Assembly (NCBI RefSeq): GCF_017599385.1
Contig: NZ_JAGFPK010000002.1
Location: 744,001-808,000, forward strand
Length of the DNA: 64,000 nucleotides
Source: Ciceribacter sp. L1K22
Lineage (GTDB): Bacteria; Pseudomonadota; Alphaproteobacteria; Rhizobiales; Rhizobiaceae
Direction: 5' to 3'
This document shows, piece by piece, positions 7,808-16,699 of the stretch. The notes under the pieces were generated by a model, which was not told the DNA's origin, searched no databases, and worked only from the letters and a program-made list of their open reading frames with translations. Made by a program: the position numbers and the translations under genes. Position 1 is the first letter of the stretch. Every line of letters begins with the position of its first letter.

Positions 7808-8818
7808 GTGGAAAACGACAAGGCTCAGCGCCTCGACCCGACGACCGGCTATGTTCATCCCGATCCGGTGACGGATTCGGCTCTTGACTGGCTGTTGAAG
7901 CTCGACGCCCATCCGGCCGACGCGACGATCCGTGCCGGTTTCGACGCCTGGTGTCGCGAGGATCCGCGCCATGCCGCGGCCTTCGCTGGCCTAAAGCGCA
8001 CTTGGACGCTTCCAGAGCTCGACCTGGCGACCCGCCGGCTTGCGGATTCTGCCCCTCCGGTTCCCATGGCTCACGCTCTGTCTCCCACGCCGCGAAAGCA
8101 TCCGGTGACGCGCTGGATGAGCGCGATCGCCGCCACCCTCCTTCTCGCGGTGGCTCTCCAGCAATACCCTCGCCTCGCCCTCGACTGGGAGGCCGATTAC
8201 CGCACCGAGACCGGCGCCACCCGCGAAATTACACTGCCCGACGGCTCCCGCATGACGCTCAACACGGACTCGGCGGTTGCGCTCGATTTCGGAAATGGTC
8301 GCCGCGCCGTCACCCTGCTGCAGGGGGAAGCGTTTTTCGACGTCGTCCCCGATACCACCCGCCCCTTCACCGTTGCCGGTCATTATTCAGAAGTGACGGT
8401 CATGGGCACCGGCTTCTCCGTCCGCACCGGCGACGACGAGGATCTGGTTGTGCTCGACCATGGCAAGGTTGAGGTCGCCCGCCTGCCCGGGCGAACCGAG
8501 ACGGCCCTCCTCGATCCGGGCGAATCCGTGAAGGCGACGGCAACATCGCTGTCACCCGTCAATTCGGTCGATACTTCGGCCTCGCTGGCCTGGCTTGAAG
8601 GCCGCATCGTCTTCGACGGCCGGCCGCTTTCCGCCGTGCTCGACGATCTCCGCCGCTACTACCCCGCCCCGGTGATCGTCGCCGACGATACAGTCGGGCA
8701 AACCCTCGTCAGCGGCAACTACCGCCTCTCCGATCCGGAGGGCACGATCCGCTCCCTGGCGACCGCCGCCGGCGCCACGTTCACCCGGCTTCCAGGCGGA
8801 ATTATAATCCTTCGCTAA
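7808..8818 (+). CDS. FecR-type anti-sigma / sigma regulator
   Basis: A 336-residue protein starting at GTG 7808, with no ribosome site of its own. The N-terminal cytoplasmic part (DSALDWLLKLDAHPADATIR through FDAWCREDPRHAAAF) is the DUF4880 anti-sigma domain. One membrane segment follows (ATLLLAVALQQYPRLAL, about residues 105-125), then the periplasmic FecR domain (ITLPDGSRMTLNTDSAVALD, LLQGEAFFDVV) and a C-terminal STN-like segment ending GGIIILR. By family it spans the inner membrane, senses the ligand-loaded TonB receptor through the receptor's STN domain, and controls the adjacent sigma factor. It follows the sigma gene by 119 nt. Confidence 0.9.
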   Translation: MENDKAQRLDPTTGYVHPDPVTDSALDWLLKLDAHPADATIRAGFDAWCREDPRHAAAFAGLKRTWTLPELDLATRRLADSAPPVPMAHALSPTPRKHPVTRWMSAIAATLLLAVALQQYPRLALDWEADYRTETGATREITLPDGSRMTLNTDSAVALDFGNGRRAVTLLQGEAFFDVVPDTTRPFTVAGHYSEVTVMGTGFSVRTGDDEDLVVLDHGKVEVARLPGRTETALLDPGESVKATATSLSPVNSVDTSASLAWLEGRIVFDGRPLSAVLDDLRRYYPAPVIVADDTVGQTLVSGNYRLSDPEGTIRSLATAAGATFTRLPGGIIILR

Positions 8819-8830
8819 ATCATCAACTTT

Positions 8831-8860
8831 TTTTGTGAGATCCGTCTCCGCCATTCGTCA
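8831..8860 (+). promoter_or_regulatory. Candidate FecI-type sigma promoter before the TonB-dependent receptor
   Basis: TTTTGTGAGATCCG (8831-8844), an 11-bp spacer and CGTCA (8856-8860), about 65 nt before the ATG at 8926. It matches the element at 7732-7761 in both blocks and spacer length, while the spacer sequences differ. Confidence 0.55.
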
Positions 8861-8925
8861 ACTGTTGAAAGCGGCTGCCCGAGCGGCATCCGCATGTGGT
8901 GTCGAGTGTGCAAAGGGGGTTCCCG

Positions 8926-11340
8926 ATGGGGCGTGAAAGTGGTGTGGTTCGAGACAGCAGAGCGCGGCGCGAACGCCAGGGCAGACAGGGTGGCAGGCTT
9001 CTGACGCGGCTCATCGCCAGCACGGTCCTGACAGGTGCGCTCACCCTGCCGGCGATGCCCGTTTTCGCCCAGCAGGCGGTGAGCTTCTCGATTCCCGCCC
9101 AGCCGCTCTCGTCGGCGATTGCCGCCTTCATCCGCGCCTCCGGCTGGGAGGTCGGCTATTCCTCGCCGATCGTCGCCGGCAAGACCTCGAACGCCGTTAC
9201 CGGCGCGATGCCGCCGGCTGAGGCCCTCCAGACCCTGCTTGCCGGCACCGGCATCACGGTTCAGGTCACCGGCGCCACCAAGGCTGCCCTCGTCGATCCC
9301 ACGGTCACCGCGGCCGCACCCGCTGCCGATGGCTCGACGGTTCTCGAAACAATCACCGTCGAGGGCGCTGGCGCAAACGCGATGATCGGGCCGGGCACCG
9401 GCATAATCGCCACCGGCTCACAGTCCGGCAGCAAGACCGGCACGCCGCTCGTCGACGTGCCCGCCTCCGTTTCGGTCGTCACCCAGGCCGAGATGACGAC
9501 GCGCGGCGCCGCCAAGCTCGACGAGGTGCTGAACTACACCGCCGGCGTGTCGACCGACATCTACGGCTCCGACGACCGCTACGACTTCTATCTCATGCGC
9601 GGCTTCTACCAGGGCGGCACCGGCAACTATCGCGATGGCCTGCCGCTGCGCATCAACAGCTTCACCGGCAGCCGCATGGAGCCCTATGCCATGCAGCGCG
9701 TCGAGGTCCTGAAAGGCTCGACCTCCACCCTGTTCGGCATGAACAACCCGGGCGGCCTTGTGAATTCGATCACGAAGCGCCCACAGGACGAGAAGTTCGG
9801 CGAGGTCTACACAACCTTTGGCAAGGACCACATCGAGACCGGGACCGATTTCGGCGGCCCGATCGACGACGAGGGTGTCTGGACCTACCGCCTGACCGGT
9901 AAGTGGCAGGACGGCAGCAATGGCGTTGACTTCAGCGAGGACGACCGCGTCTTCATCGCCCCGGCGCTGACCTGGAGCCCCGACGACGCCACCTCGCTCA
10001 CCATCATGGGCGACTACAACAAGCGCGACAGCAACACCTCCCACGGCGTGCCCTTCGGCTCCGGCATCGATTCCGAAACCTATCTCGGCGAACCCGATTT
10101 CGACAGCTTCGACACCGTCGAGAAGAACATCGGCTATGATTTCTCGCACGATTTCGGCAACGGCCTGCAGGTCCGCCAGACCGCCCGCTACACCGATCTC
10201 GATCTCACCTACGAATCCGTCTACGGCGGCACCACCAACCCGGCCGACAACCGTAACGCTCTCGCCGTCTACGGCGAATCCCAGCGGTTCGCCATCGACA
10301 ACCAGCTGCAATACGATGCGAGCTTCGACCGCTTCGACAGCCGCACCCTGTTCGGCATCGACTACACCTGGGAAGACGCCACCGAAAGCCGCGCTGACGG
10401 CACTGCCACCGGCATCGATGCATCCGACCCGGTCTATTGCGGCCGCGCCTGCGTCTTCCTGCCCGCCCCGACGATCACCGACAGCACCATGAAGACCACC
10501 GGCATCTATGCGCAGGAGGAGCTGACCCTCGACAACCGCTGGATCCTCACCCTCGGCGGCCGCTACGATTTCGTCGAGCAGACCAGCGAAAGCGGCGGCT
10601 TCACCATGGAAAGCACCGATGAGGCCTTCACCGGTCGCGTCGGGGTCACCTTCAAGGCGACCGACCAGCTCTCGGTCTACGCCAGCTATTCGGAATCCTT
10701 CCAGCCGGTCGCCCCGATCTACGCGACCTACCTGACGAATCCCGAGCCGCAGGAAGGCACGCAATACGAGATCGGCGCCAAGTATCAGCCGGAAGGATTT
10801 GACGCGATCTTCTCGGTTGCCTACTTCGACCTGACACAGACCAATGTCGCCCAGTGGACCGGCCCGCTGCCGACACAGGTCGGCGAGGTCAACGTTCGCG
10901 GTCTCGAGCTGGAAGGCAAGGCGGCGCTGACCGACCAGGTCAACCTGACGCTCGCCTATTCCTACTGGAACGCCGAGATCACCGACGACAGCACCGCCAC
11001 CAACATCGGCAACCGGCCCCAGCTCGTGCCCGAACACATCGCCTCGGCCTGGTTCGATTACACCATTCCGGGCAACGGCACCTTCGGCGATCTCACCCTC
11101 GGCCTCGGCGCCCGCTATGTCGGCAGCACCTATGCCGACAATGCCAACACGATCGATCTTTCGTCGCGCACTCTCGTCGACGCCGCGATCAGCTACAAGG
11201 TCACCGATAGCGCCACCCTCGCCATCAACGCGACGAACATCTTCGACAAGGAATACATCTCCCATGTCGATACGTTCAGCAACACGGCCTACTACGGCGA
11301 CCGCCGCGCGGTGAAGGCGACGCTTCGCTACACGTGGTAA
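8926..11340 (+). CDS. TonB-dependent siderophore receptor with STN signalling domain
   Basis: I place the start at ATG 8926 because an AAGGGGG ribosome site lies about 6 nt upstream; an in-frame GTG at 8896 would add ten residues. The 804-residue product has an Arg-rich n-region and a hydrophobic signal peptide ending near residue 48 (MPVFA|QQ). An STN domain follows (about 50-120), then a TonB-box-like LETITV (140-145), a plug domain (about 160-280, with VEVLKGSTSTLFGMNNPGGL) and a 22-strand-type barrel ending in LRYTW. The terminal Trp replaces the more usual Phe. By family it imports a ferric siderophore across the outer membrane; the STN domain passes the signal to the FecR-type protein. 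An extracellular-loop Cys pair (CGRAC) is visible. The siderophore cannot be named. Confidence 0.92.
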   Translation: MGRESGVVRDSRARRERQGRQGGRLLTRLIASTVLTGALTLPAMPVFAQQAVSFSIPAQPLSSAIAAFIRASGWEVGYSSPIVAGKTSNAVTGAMPPAEALQTLLAGTGITVQVTGATKAALVDPTVTAAAPAADGSTVLETITVEGAGANAMIGPGTGIIATGSQSGSKTGTPLVDVPASVSVVTQAEMTTRGAAKLDEVLNYTAGVSTDIYGSDDRYDFYLMRGFYQGGTGNYRDGLPLRINSFTGSRMEPYAMQRVEVLKGSTSTLFGMNNPGGLVNSITKRPQDEKFGEVYTTFGKDHIETGTDFGGPIDDEGVWTYRLTGKWQDGSNGVDFSEDDRVFIAPALTWSPDDATSLTIMGDYNKRDSNTSHGVPFGSGIDSETYLGEPDFDSFDTVEKNIGYDFSHDFGNGLQVRQTARYTDLDLTYESVYGGTTNPADNRNALAVYGESQRFAIDNQLQYDASFDRFDSRTLFGIDYTWEDATESRADGTATGIDASDPVYCGRACVFLPAPTITDSTMKTTGIYAQEELTLDNRWILTLGGRYDFVEQTSESGGFTMESTDEAFTGRVGVTFKATDQLSVYASYSESFQPVAPIYATYLTNPEPQEGTQYEIGAKYQPEGFDAIFSVAYFDLTQTNVAQWTGPLPTQVGEVNVRGLELEGKAALTDQVNLTLAYSYWNAEITDDSTATNIGNRPQLVPEHIASAWFDYTIPGNGTFGDLTLGLGARYVGSTYADNANTIDLSSRTLVDAAISYKVTDSATLAINATNIFDKEYISHVDTFSNTAYYGDRRAVKATLRYTW

Positions 11341-11363
11341 CACCGGGTCGAAAAAGAACACAA

Positions 11364-11392
11364 AACGCTCCCCGAAATCCTTGGGGAGCGTT
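11364..11392 (+). terminator. Hairpin between receptor and siderophore reductase genes
   Basis: A perfect 10-bp inverted repeat AACGCTCCCC / GGGGAGCGTT with a 9-nt loop lies 23 nt after the receptor stop. It has no long T-run, so it may be a weak terminator, an attenuator or a mRNA-stabilising 3' hairpin within the operon. Confidence 0.5.
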
Positions 11393-11427
11393 ACCGCTTT
11401 CAGGCAACAAAGGCCCCGGTAAAGATC

Positions 11428-12483
11428 ATGACGACCCTCGAAACCTTCACGATCACCGGCATCGCGATCCCGACCGATACCACCCACATGCTGGACGAGA
11501 TCGCCGAACATTTCGTCGAGCACTCCGAGGTCGAGCGGGGCGAAACCACCGTCGTGTTGTCGAGCGAGTACGGCCGTGTCGAAACCCGTGCCGTCGACGG
11601 CCGGCTGCTGATCGAGATAACCTGCCCGACCGCACAGCTCCTCGAAGCCATCCGCACGGTCATGGCGGAACATCTCTTCATGTTCGCCGGAGACGAACCG
11701 CTGGAACTGACCTGGTCGGATTCCACCCAGAGGCAGGCGCTGCCGGACCTGCACGAAGTCACGGTTGTCTCGGTTTCGGATATCACACCGCGCATGCGCC
11801 GCGTCGTCTTTGAATGCGCCGATCCCGCCCCCTTCCTCGGCGGTGGCTTCCATGTCCGCCTGCTCATTCCGCCGAAGGATCGCACCCCCGTCTGGCCCAC
11901 GCCGCGTCCCGATGGCCGCATCGCATGGCCGGAGGGTGAGGATGCGCTGGCCGTGCGCGTCTACACCATCCGCGCCGTCGATCCGGATCGCCGGCAGCTG
12001 ACGGTCGACTTCCTGCAACATCACAACGGCGAGCACGACGCCCCCGGCGGCCGCTTTGCCCGCGACGCCCGTCCGGGCGACCGGCTTGCCCTCCTCGGCC
12101 CCGGCGGCGGTGGCCTACCTCCCGGGCGGCGCGTGCTGCTCGCTGGCGATGAAACCGCTCTTCCCGCCATCGCCCGCATCGCCGCCGAAGCCGCGCCCGA
12201 GACAACCATAACAGCGCTGGTCGAGATCGAGGACGACCGCGAACGGCAGGCCTTGCCCTCGCAAGCCCGCGTCGACCTGCGCTGGCTTGTCAGGGATGGC
12301 CGCCCCGCCGGTGCAGCCGGTCTGCTTCCCGAGGCAATTGCCAGGGAAATGGCCAGATTGGAAGAGGCAACCTACGTCTGGGTCGGCTGCGGCAAGAACG
12401 AAGCCCGGATCGTGCGCGAGAGCCTGAAGGCATGCGGTCACGATCGCCATGCCATGTCCGTCGCAGCGTACTGGCAGCCCTGA
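11428..12483 (+). CDS. Siderophore-interacting FAD reductase with N-terminal DUF2218 domain
   Basis: A 351-residue protein in two parts. Residues about 5-95 (IAEHFVEHSEVERGETTVVL...VMAEHLFMFAGDEPLEL) match DUF2218. Residues about 105-350 are a siderophore-interacting protein of the FAD-binding type (VRVYTIRAVD, GDRLALLGPGGG, LLAGDETALPAIARI, WVGCGKNEARIVRESL). By family it is a cytoplasmic NAD(P)H- and FAD-dependent reductase that frees iron from an imported ferric siderophore. The DUF2218-SIP fusion is known in proteobacteria. It follows the receptor gene by 87 nt and completes the uptake pathway; no periplasmic binding protein or ABC permease for the siderophore is in the window. Confidence 0.88.
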   Translation: MTTLETFTITGIAIPTDTTHMLDEIAEHFVEHSEVERGETTVVLSSEYGRVETRAVDGRLLIEITCPTAQLLEAIRTVMAEHLFMFAGDEPLELTWSDSTQRQALPDLHEVTVVSVSDITPRMRRVVFECADPAPFLGGGFHVRLLIPPKDRTPVWPTPRPDGRIAWPEGEDALAVRVYTIRAVDPDRRQLTVDFLQHHNGEHDAPGGRFARDARPGDRLALLGPGGGGLPPGRRVLLAGDETALPAIARIAAEAAPETTITALVEIEDDRERQALPSQARVDLRWLVRDGRPAGAAGLLPEAIAREMARLEEATYVWVGCGKNEARIVRESLKACGHDRHAMSVAAYWQP

Positions 12484-12518
12484 GACGGACCCCGGAAAGC
12501 GCCCCAAGACGTCACATT

Positions 12519-12548
12519 TTTTGCGCTGGTAGCGCTGCCAACGCAAAA
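12519..12548. promoter_or_regulatory. Palindrome resembling a LacI-family operator
   Basis: The core TGGTAGCGCTGCCA (12527-12540) is a 14-bp near-perfect palindrome with a central CG. It is flanked by TTTTGCG and CGCAAAA arms, making an extended symmetric element of 30 bp. It lies 156 nt before the M24 peptidase start and 36 nt after the reductase stop. The form resembles LacI/GalR-family operators. No T-run follows on either strand in the position expected for a terminator. Confidence 0.4.
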
Positions 12549-12703
12549 TGATGCTCTCGAATAACTTATGCACGAAAAACTCGCAGGATTCCCCATTGCG
12601 CGGGGCCTGCACAATGTCTATGCAATGGCTACGACAGAAACCGACGCCGACGGAACACTCCAGCGCTGACGCAGCAGGGGTTTTCGGACAGGCCAGAGAC
12701 AAC

Positions 12704-13891
12704 ATGACCGATTATCAGAAAGCCCTCGGGCTTTTCCGGCCGGTGACGGCTGCGGCCATCGAAGACGCCGAACTGCGGGCCCGGATATCCGGCCTGCAGG
12801 AGAGGATGCTGCGCGACGGCGTCAAGGCCGTCTGGCTCGATGCCTCCTCCTCGCTGACCTATTACACGGGCCTGTCGCTCGGCCTGTCCGAGCGCATCCA
12901 TGGCGCCATCGTGCCGGCGCAGGGCGAACTCGTTTATGTCAGCCCCGCCTTCGAGGAGCCCAAGCTCCGCACGATGCTGCGTATCGCCGGCAACGTTGCA
13001 GTCTGGGAGGAGGACGAAGATGCCTTCGCGCTGATCGCCTCGGCCATCGCCCGTCTCGATTGCCCCGGCGCAACTCTGGCGCTCGATCCCGCCACACCCT
13101 TCGTGTTCGCCTCCGCCCTGATGCAGCGCCATGACGGTCCGGTCGTCTCTGCCCAGCCGATGATCGTCGCCCAGCGCCAGATCAAGAGCGCCGCCGAAAT
13201 CGCCATCATCCAGACGGCCATGGATGCGAGCTACCGTGTCCAGAAGGCGGTTTACGACGGCCTCCGCCCCGGCATGGCCACCACCGAGGTCGCGGATTTC
13301 GTGAATGCCGCCCATATCGCGCTCGGTCTGAAGCCGCTGTTCGTCGCCGTCCAGTTTGGCGAGGCGACCGCCTATCCGCATGGCGTCCCCTATCCGCAGA
13401 CGCTCTCCGACGGAGACATGGCGCTTGTCGATCTCGGCGGCATCCTTCACGGCTACCGCTCGGACATCACCCGCACCTACGTTTTCGGCGCGCCGACCGA
13501 AAGGCAGCGCCAGCTCTGGAACCTGGAGCGCGACGCGCAGGCAGCCGCCTTCGCAGCCGCCCGTCCCGGCGCGCCTTGTACGGACGTCGATGCGGCAGCC
13601 CGCCGCGTGCTCGTCGAGGCAGGCTTCGGTCCCGGCCATCGCGTCCCTGGCCTGCCCCACCGTACCGGCCACGGCCTCGGACTCGACATTCACGAGGAAC
13701 CCTATATCGTCGGCGGCAATGCCACGCCGCTGGAGCCCGGAATGTGCTTTTCCGTGGAGCCCATGCTGTGCCTTTACGGAGAATGCGGCGTGAGGCTGGA
13801 AGACATCGCCTACATGACGGCGGAAGGACCGAAATGGTTTTGCCCGCCGGAAACGAGCCTCGATCGGCTCTTCGCGCCAGGATCCTCGTGA
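12704..13891 (+). CDS. M24-family metallopeptidase (Xaa-Pro aminopeptidase/dipeptidase type)
   Basis: I choose the ATG at 12704 (MTDYQKALGLF, 395 residues). The frame opens at 12548, but the 52 extra residues look non-coding and overlap the palindrome. An N-terminal creatinase-like domain (SSLTYYTGLSLGLSERIHGA) precedes the pita-bread catalytic domain. The dinuclear-metal ligands are visible: ALVDLGG with SDITRTY (two Asp), TGHGLG (His), FSVEP (Glu) and VRLEDIA (Glu). By family it releases residues from proline-containing dipeptides or peptides in the cytoplasm. It sits directly upstream of a peptide ABC transporter, which suggests that it processes imported peptides. Confidence 0.88.
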   Translation: MTDYQKALGLFRPVTAAAIEDAELRARISGLQERMLRDGVKAVWLDASSSLTYYTGLSLGLSERIHGAIVPAQGELVYVSPAFEEPKLRTMLRIAGNVAVWEEDEDAFALIASAIARLDCPGATLALDPATPFVFASALMQRHDGPVVSAQPMIVAQRQIKSAAEIAIIQTAMDASYRVQKAVYDGLRPGMATTEVADFVNAAHIALGLKPLFVAVQFGEATAYPHGVPYPQTLSDGDMALVDLGGILHGYRSDITRTYVFGAPTERQRQLWNLERDAQAAAFAAARPGAPCTDVDAAARRVLVEAGFGPGHRVPGLPHRTGHGLGLDIHEEPYIVGGNATPLEPGMCFSVEPMLCLYGECGVRLEDIAYMTAEGPKWFCPPETSLDRLFAPGSS

Positions 13892-14015
13892 GGAGCTGGT
13901 GGCCGATGACCGTCGAGCTCGTCATGAGCCGTCGGTCGGCGGCTGAAGGGACGAAGAAGGATGAGGTCCGGAAAAGGACCCGACAAAACTCAGTGAAGAG
14001 GGAAAGGACAATAAC

Positions 14016-15620
14016 ATGAAACTGCTGACCCGCAGCCTGCTCGCGGCCACCGCCATCATGATGGCTTCGGCCATGCCGACCATGGCGAAGACCTTCGTCT
14101 ACTGCTCCGAGGCATCGCCCGAAGGCTTCGATCCGTCGCCGTACACCGCCGGCGGCACCTTCGACGCTTCCGCGCATCCGATCTACAACCGCCTGACCGA
14201 GTTCAAGAAGGGCACGACCGAAGCCGAACCGGGTCTGGCGGAAAGCTGGGACGTTTCGGAAGACGGCACCGAATACACCTTCCACCTGCGCAAGGGCGTA
14301 AAGTGGCATTCGAACGAGAAGTTCACCCCGACGCGTGATTTCAACGCCGACGACGTGATCTTCAGCTTCAGCCGCCAGGGCGACACCAGCAACCCGTGGC
14401 ACGAATACATCGCCGGCATCACCTACGAGTACTACACCTCGATGGACATGCCGAAGCTGATCAAGTCGATCGAGAAGGTTGACGACTACACCGTCAAGTT
14501 CGTCCTGAACCAGCCGGAAGCGCCGTTCCTCGCCAACATCGCGATGCCGTTCGCCTCGATCGTCTCCAAGGAATATGCCGATACGCTCGAAGCTGCCGGA
14601 ACCAAGGAAGACTTCAACAACCTGCCGATCGGTACCGGTCCGTTCAAGTTCGTCGCCTATCAGAAGGACGCGGTCATCCGCTACCAGAAGAACCCCGACT
14701 ACTGGGGCACCGCGCCGCTCATCGACGACCTGGTCTTCGCAATCACCCCGGACGCAGCGGTTCGCCTGCAGAAGCTGAAGGCCGGCGAATGCCACCTGAT
14801 GCCGTACCCGGCTCCGGCTGACATCGACGCGATAAAGGCCGATTCCACCCTGAAGCTCGACGAGCAGGCCGGCCTCAACGTCGGTTACCTCGCCTACAAC
14901 ACGACCGTCGCTCCGTTCGACAACGTCAAGGTCCGCAAGGCCCTCAACATGGCGATCAACAAGGAAGCCATCGTCGACGCCGTCTTCCAGGGCCACGCGG
15001 AAGCCGCCAAGAACCCGATCCCGCCGACCATGTGGTCGTACAACGAGTCCATCCAGGACGATCCCTACGATCCGGAAGCATCCAAGAAGATGCTCGAGGA
15101 AGCAGGCGTCAAGGATCTCTCGATGAAGATCTGGGCTATGCCGGTTCAGCGTCCGTACATGCCGAACGCCCGCCGTACCGCCGAACTGATGCAGGAAGAC
15201 CTGTCGAAGGTGGGCGTCAAGGCCGAGATCGTCTCCTACGAGTGGGGTGAATACCTCGCCAAGTCGATGGAACCGGGCCGTGACGGCGCCGTCATCCTCG
15301 GCTGGACCGGCGACAACGGCGACCCGGACAACTTCCTCTCCGTTCTCCTGAGCTGCGCTTCGGCCGGCGAAGGCGGTGCGAACCGCGCCTTCTGGTGCAA
15401 CGAGGAATTCTCGGACCTGCTGCAGAAGGCCAAGGTCACGTCCGATCCGGCCGAGCGTACCAAGCTCTACGAAGAAGCCCAGGTCATCTTCAAGGACCAG
15501 GCTCCGTGGCTTACCATTGCGCACTCGACCCAGTACGTGCCGATGCGCCAGAACGTCACGGGCTTCGTCATGAGCCCGCTCGGCGACTTCACCTTCGAAA
15601 CCGTGGACATCACCGAATAA
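14016..15620 (+). CDS. Peptide ABC transporter substrate-binding protein (DppA-like, SBP family 5)
   Basis: A 534-residue protein with a clear signal peptide ([19 protein letters not shown]). The SBP_bac_5 pattern follows: [58 protein letters not shown]. By family it binds di- or oligopeptides in the periplasm and hands them to the permease pair encoded next. A GAGGGAAAGGA ribosome site precedes the ATG. The gene follows the M24 peptidase by 124 nt, and a strong hairpin separates it from the permease genes. The Dpp-like cluster order (binding protein, B, C, D, F) is complete. Confidence 0.92.
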   Translation: MKLLTRSLLAATAIMMASAMPTMAKTFVYCSEASPEGFDPSPYTAGGTFDASAHPIYNRLTEFKKGTTEAEPGLAESWDVSEDGTEYTFHLRKGVKWHSNEKFTPTRDFNADDVIFSFSRQGDTSNPWHEYIAGITYEYYTSMDMPKLIKSIEKVDDYTVKFVLNQPEAPFLANIAMPFASIVSKEYADTLEAAGTKEDFNNLPIGTGPFKFVAYQKDAVIRYQKNPDYWGTAPLIDDLVFAITPDAAVRLQKLKAGECHLMPYPAPADIDAIKADSTLKLDEQAGLNVGYLAYNTTVAPFDNVKVRKALNMAINKEAIVDAVFQGHAEAAKNPIPPTMWSYNESIQDDPYDPEASKKMLEEAGVKDLSMKIWAMPVQRPYMPNARRTAELMQEDLSKVGVKAEIVSYEWGEYLAKSMEPGRDGAVILGWTGDNGDPDNFLSVLLSCASAGEGGANRAFWCNEEFSDLLQKAKVTSDPAERTKLYEEAQVIFKDQAPWLTIAHSTQYVPMRQNVTGFVMSPLGDFTFETVDITE

Positions 15621-15645
15621 GTGATCGTCCTCTAGGGGCAACTTG

Positions 15646-15677
15646 GACACGCGGGGCTTGTGCCCCGCGTGTCTTTT
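15646..15677 (+). terminator. Intra-operon hairpin after the binding-protein gene
   Basis: A perfect 12-bp GC-rich stem (GACACGCGGGGC / GCCCCGCGTGTC) with a TTGT loop, followed directly by TTTT. It lies 26 nt after the binding-protein stop and 15 nt before the first permease gene, so it probably acts as a partial terminator that keeps binding-protein mRNA in excess. Confidence 0.75.
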
Positions 15678-15691
15678 AGGGAAAGAGGCGC

Positions 15692-16699
15692 ATGATCCGT
15701 TTCATCCTCTCCAAGCTTTTGTATCTGGTGCCCACCTTCCTCGGGATCACCATCATCGCATTCTCCTTCGTGCGCATCCTGCCCGGCGATCCGGTGCTGC
15801 TGATGGCCGGGGAACGCGGCGTCACACCGGAACGCCACGCGGAACTCTCCGCCCAGCTCGGCTACGACCAGCCTGTGGTGTTGCAATATTTCGATTTCCT
15901 CGGGCGGCTGCTCCAGGGCGACCTCGGCAATTCGCTGGTCACCAAGAAGCCTGTCATGACCGAGTTCCTGGCCCTGTTCCCGGCAACGGTGGAACTTGGC
16001 CTCTGCGCCATCATCATCGCCACCCTGATCGGGGTGCCGGTCGGCGTCATCGCCGCCATCAAGCGGGGCAGCTGGTTCGACCAGATCTCGATGACGACAG
16101 CCCTTGTCGGCTTCTCGATGCCGATCTTCTGGTGGGGCCTGCTGCTCATCATCCTATTCTCCGGCATCCTGCAATGGACACCGGTCTCGGGCCGCATCTC
16201 GCTGATGTTCTTCTTCCCGCAGGTTACCGGCTTCATGCTGATCGACAGCCTGCTCTCCGGCCAGAAGGGTGCCTTCGCCTCGGCTGTCTCGCACCTCATC
16301 CTGCCGTCGATCGTGCTCGCCACCATCCCGCTTGCCGTCATCGCCCGCCAGACTCGTTCGGCCATGCTGGAAGTCATGGGCGAGGATTATGTCCGCACCG
16401 CCCGTGCCAAAGGCATGCCGCCAAGCCGCGTCATCGGCGTGCATGCGCTGCGTAACGCCATGATCCCGGTCGTCACCACGATCGGCCTGCAGATCGGCGT
16501 TTTGATGGCCGGCGCCATCCTGACGGAAACCATCTTCTCGTGGCCCGGCATCGGCAAGTGGATGATCGATTCCATCGCCCGCCGCGACTATCCGGTCGTG
16601 CAGTCCGGCCTGCTTCTGGTCGCCGCGCTGGTCATGATCGTCAACCTGCTGGTCGACCTCACCTATGGCCTCATCAATCCGAGGATCCGCAACAAATGA
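15692..16699 (+). CDS. Peptide ABC transporter permease (DppB-like)
   Basis: A 335-residue integral membrane protein with the MIRFILSKLLYLVPTFLGIT opening typical of DppB/OppB permeases, six predicted membrane segments, and the cytoplasmic EAA loop (MGEDYVRTARAKGMPPSRVI) that contacts the ATPases. It forms the translocation pore with the next gene product. The ATG is preceded by GGGAAAGAGGCGC. Its TGA overlaps the ATG of the next gene (ATGA), which indicates coupled translation. Confidence 0.93.
   Translation: MIRFILSKLLYLVPTFLGITIIAFSFVRILPGDPVLLMAGERGVTPERHAELSAQLGYDQPVVLQYFDFLGRLLQGDLGNSLVTKKPVMTEFLALFPATVELGLCAIIIATLIGVPVGVIAAIKRGSWFDQISMTTALVGFSMPIFWWGLLLIILFSGILQWTPVSGRISLMFFFPQVTGFMLIDSLLSGQKGAFASAVSHLILPSIVLATIPLAVIARQTRSAMLEVMGEDYVRTARAKGMPPSRVIGVHALRNAMIPVVTTIGLQIGVLMAGAILTETIFSWPGIGKWMIDSIARRDYPVVQSGLLLVAALVMIVNLLVDLTYGLINPRIRNK

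Noticed and set aside
9418..12036. Long minus-strand reading frame opposite the TonB receptor and reductase genes
   Set aside because: It is an antisense shadow of two well-recognised genes, with no domain pattern and high Asp/Gly/Val composition typical of high-GC shadow frames.
12519..12548. Terminator for the siderophore reductase gene
   Set aside because: The symmetric A and T arms are part of the palindrome itself and no T-run follows on the plus strand; the short symmetric core fits an operator better.
13467..15650. Long minus-strand frame opposite the binding-protein gene
   Set aside because: Antisense shadow; the plus-strand protein has a signal peptide and full family pattern.
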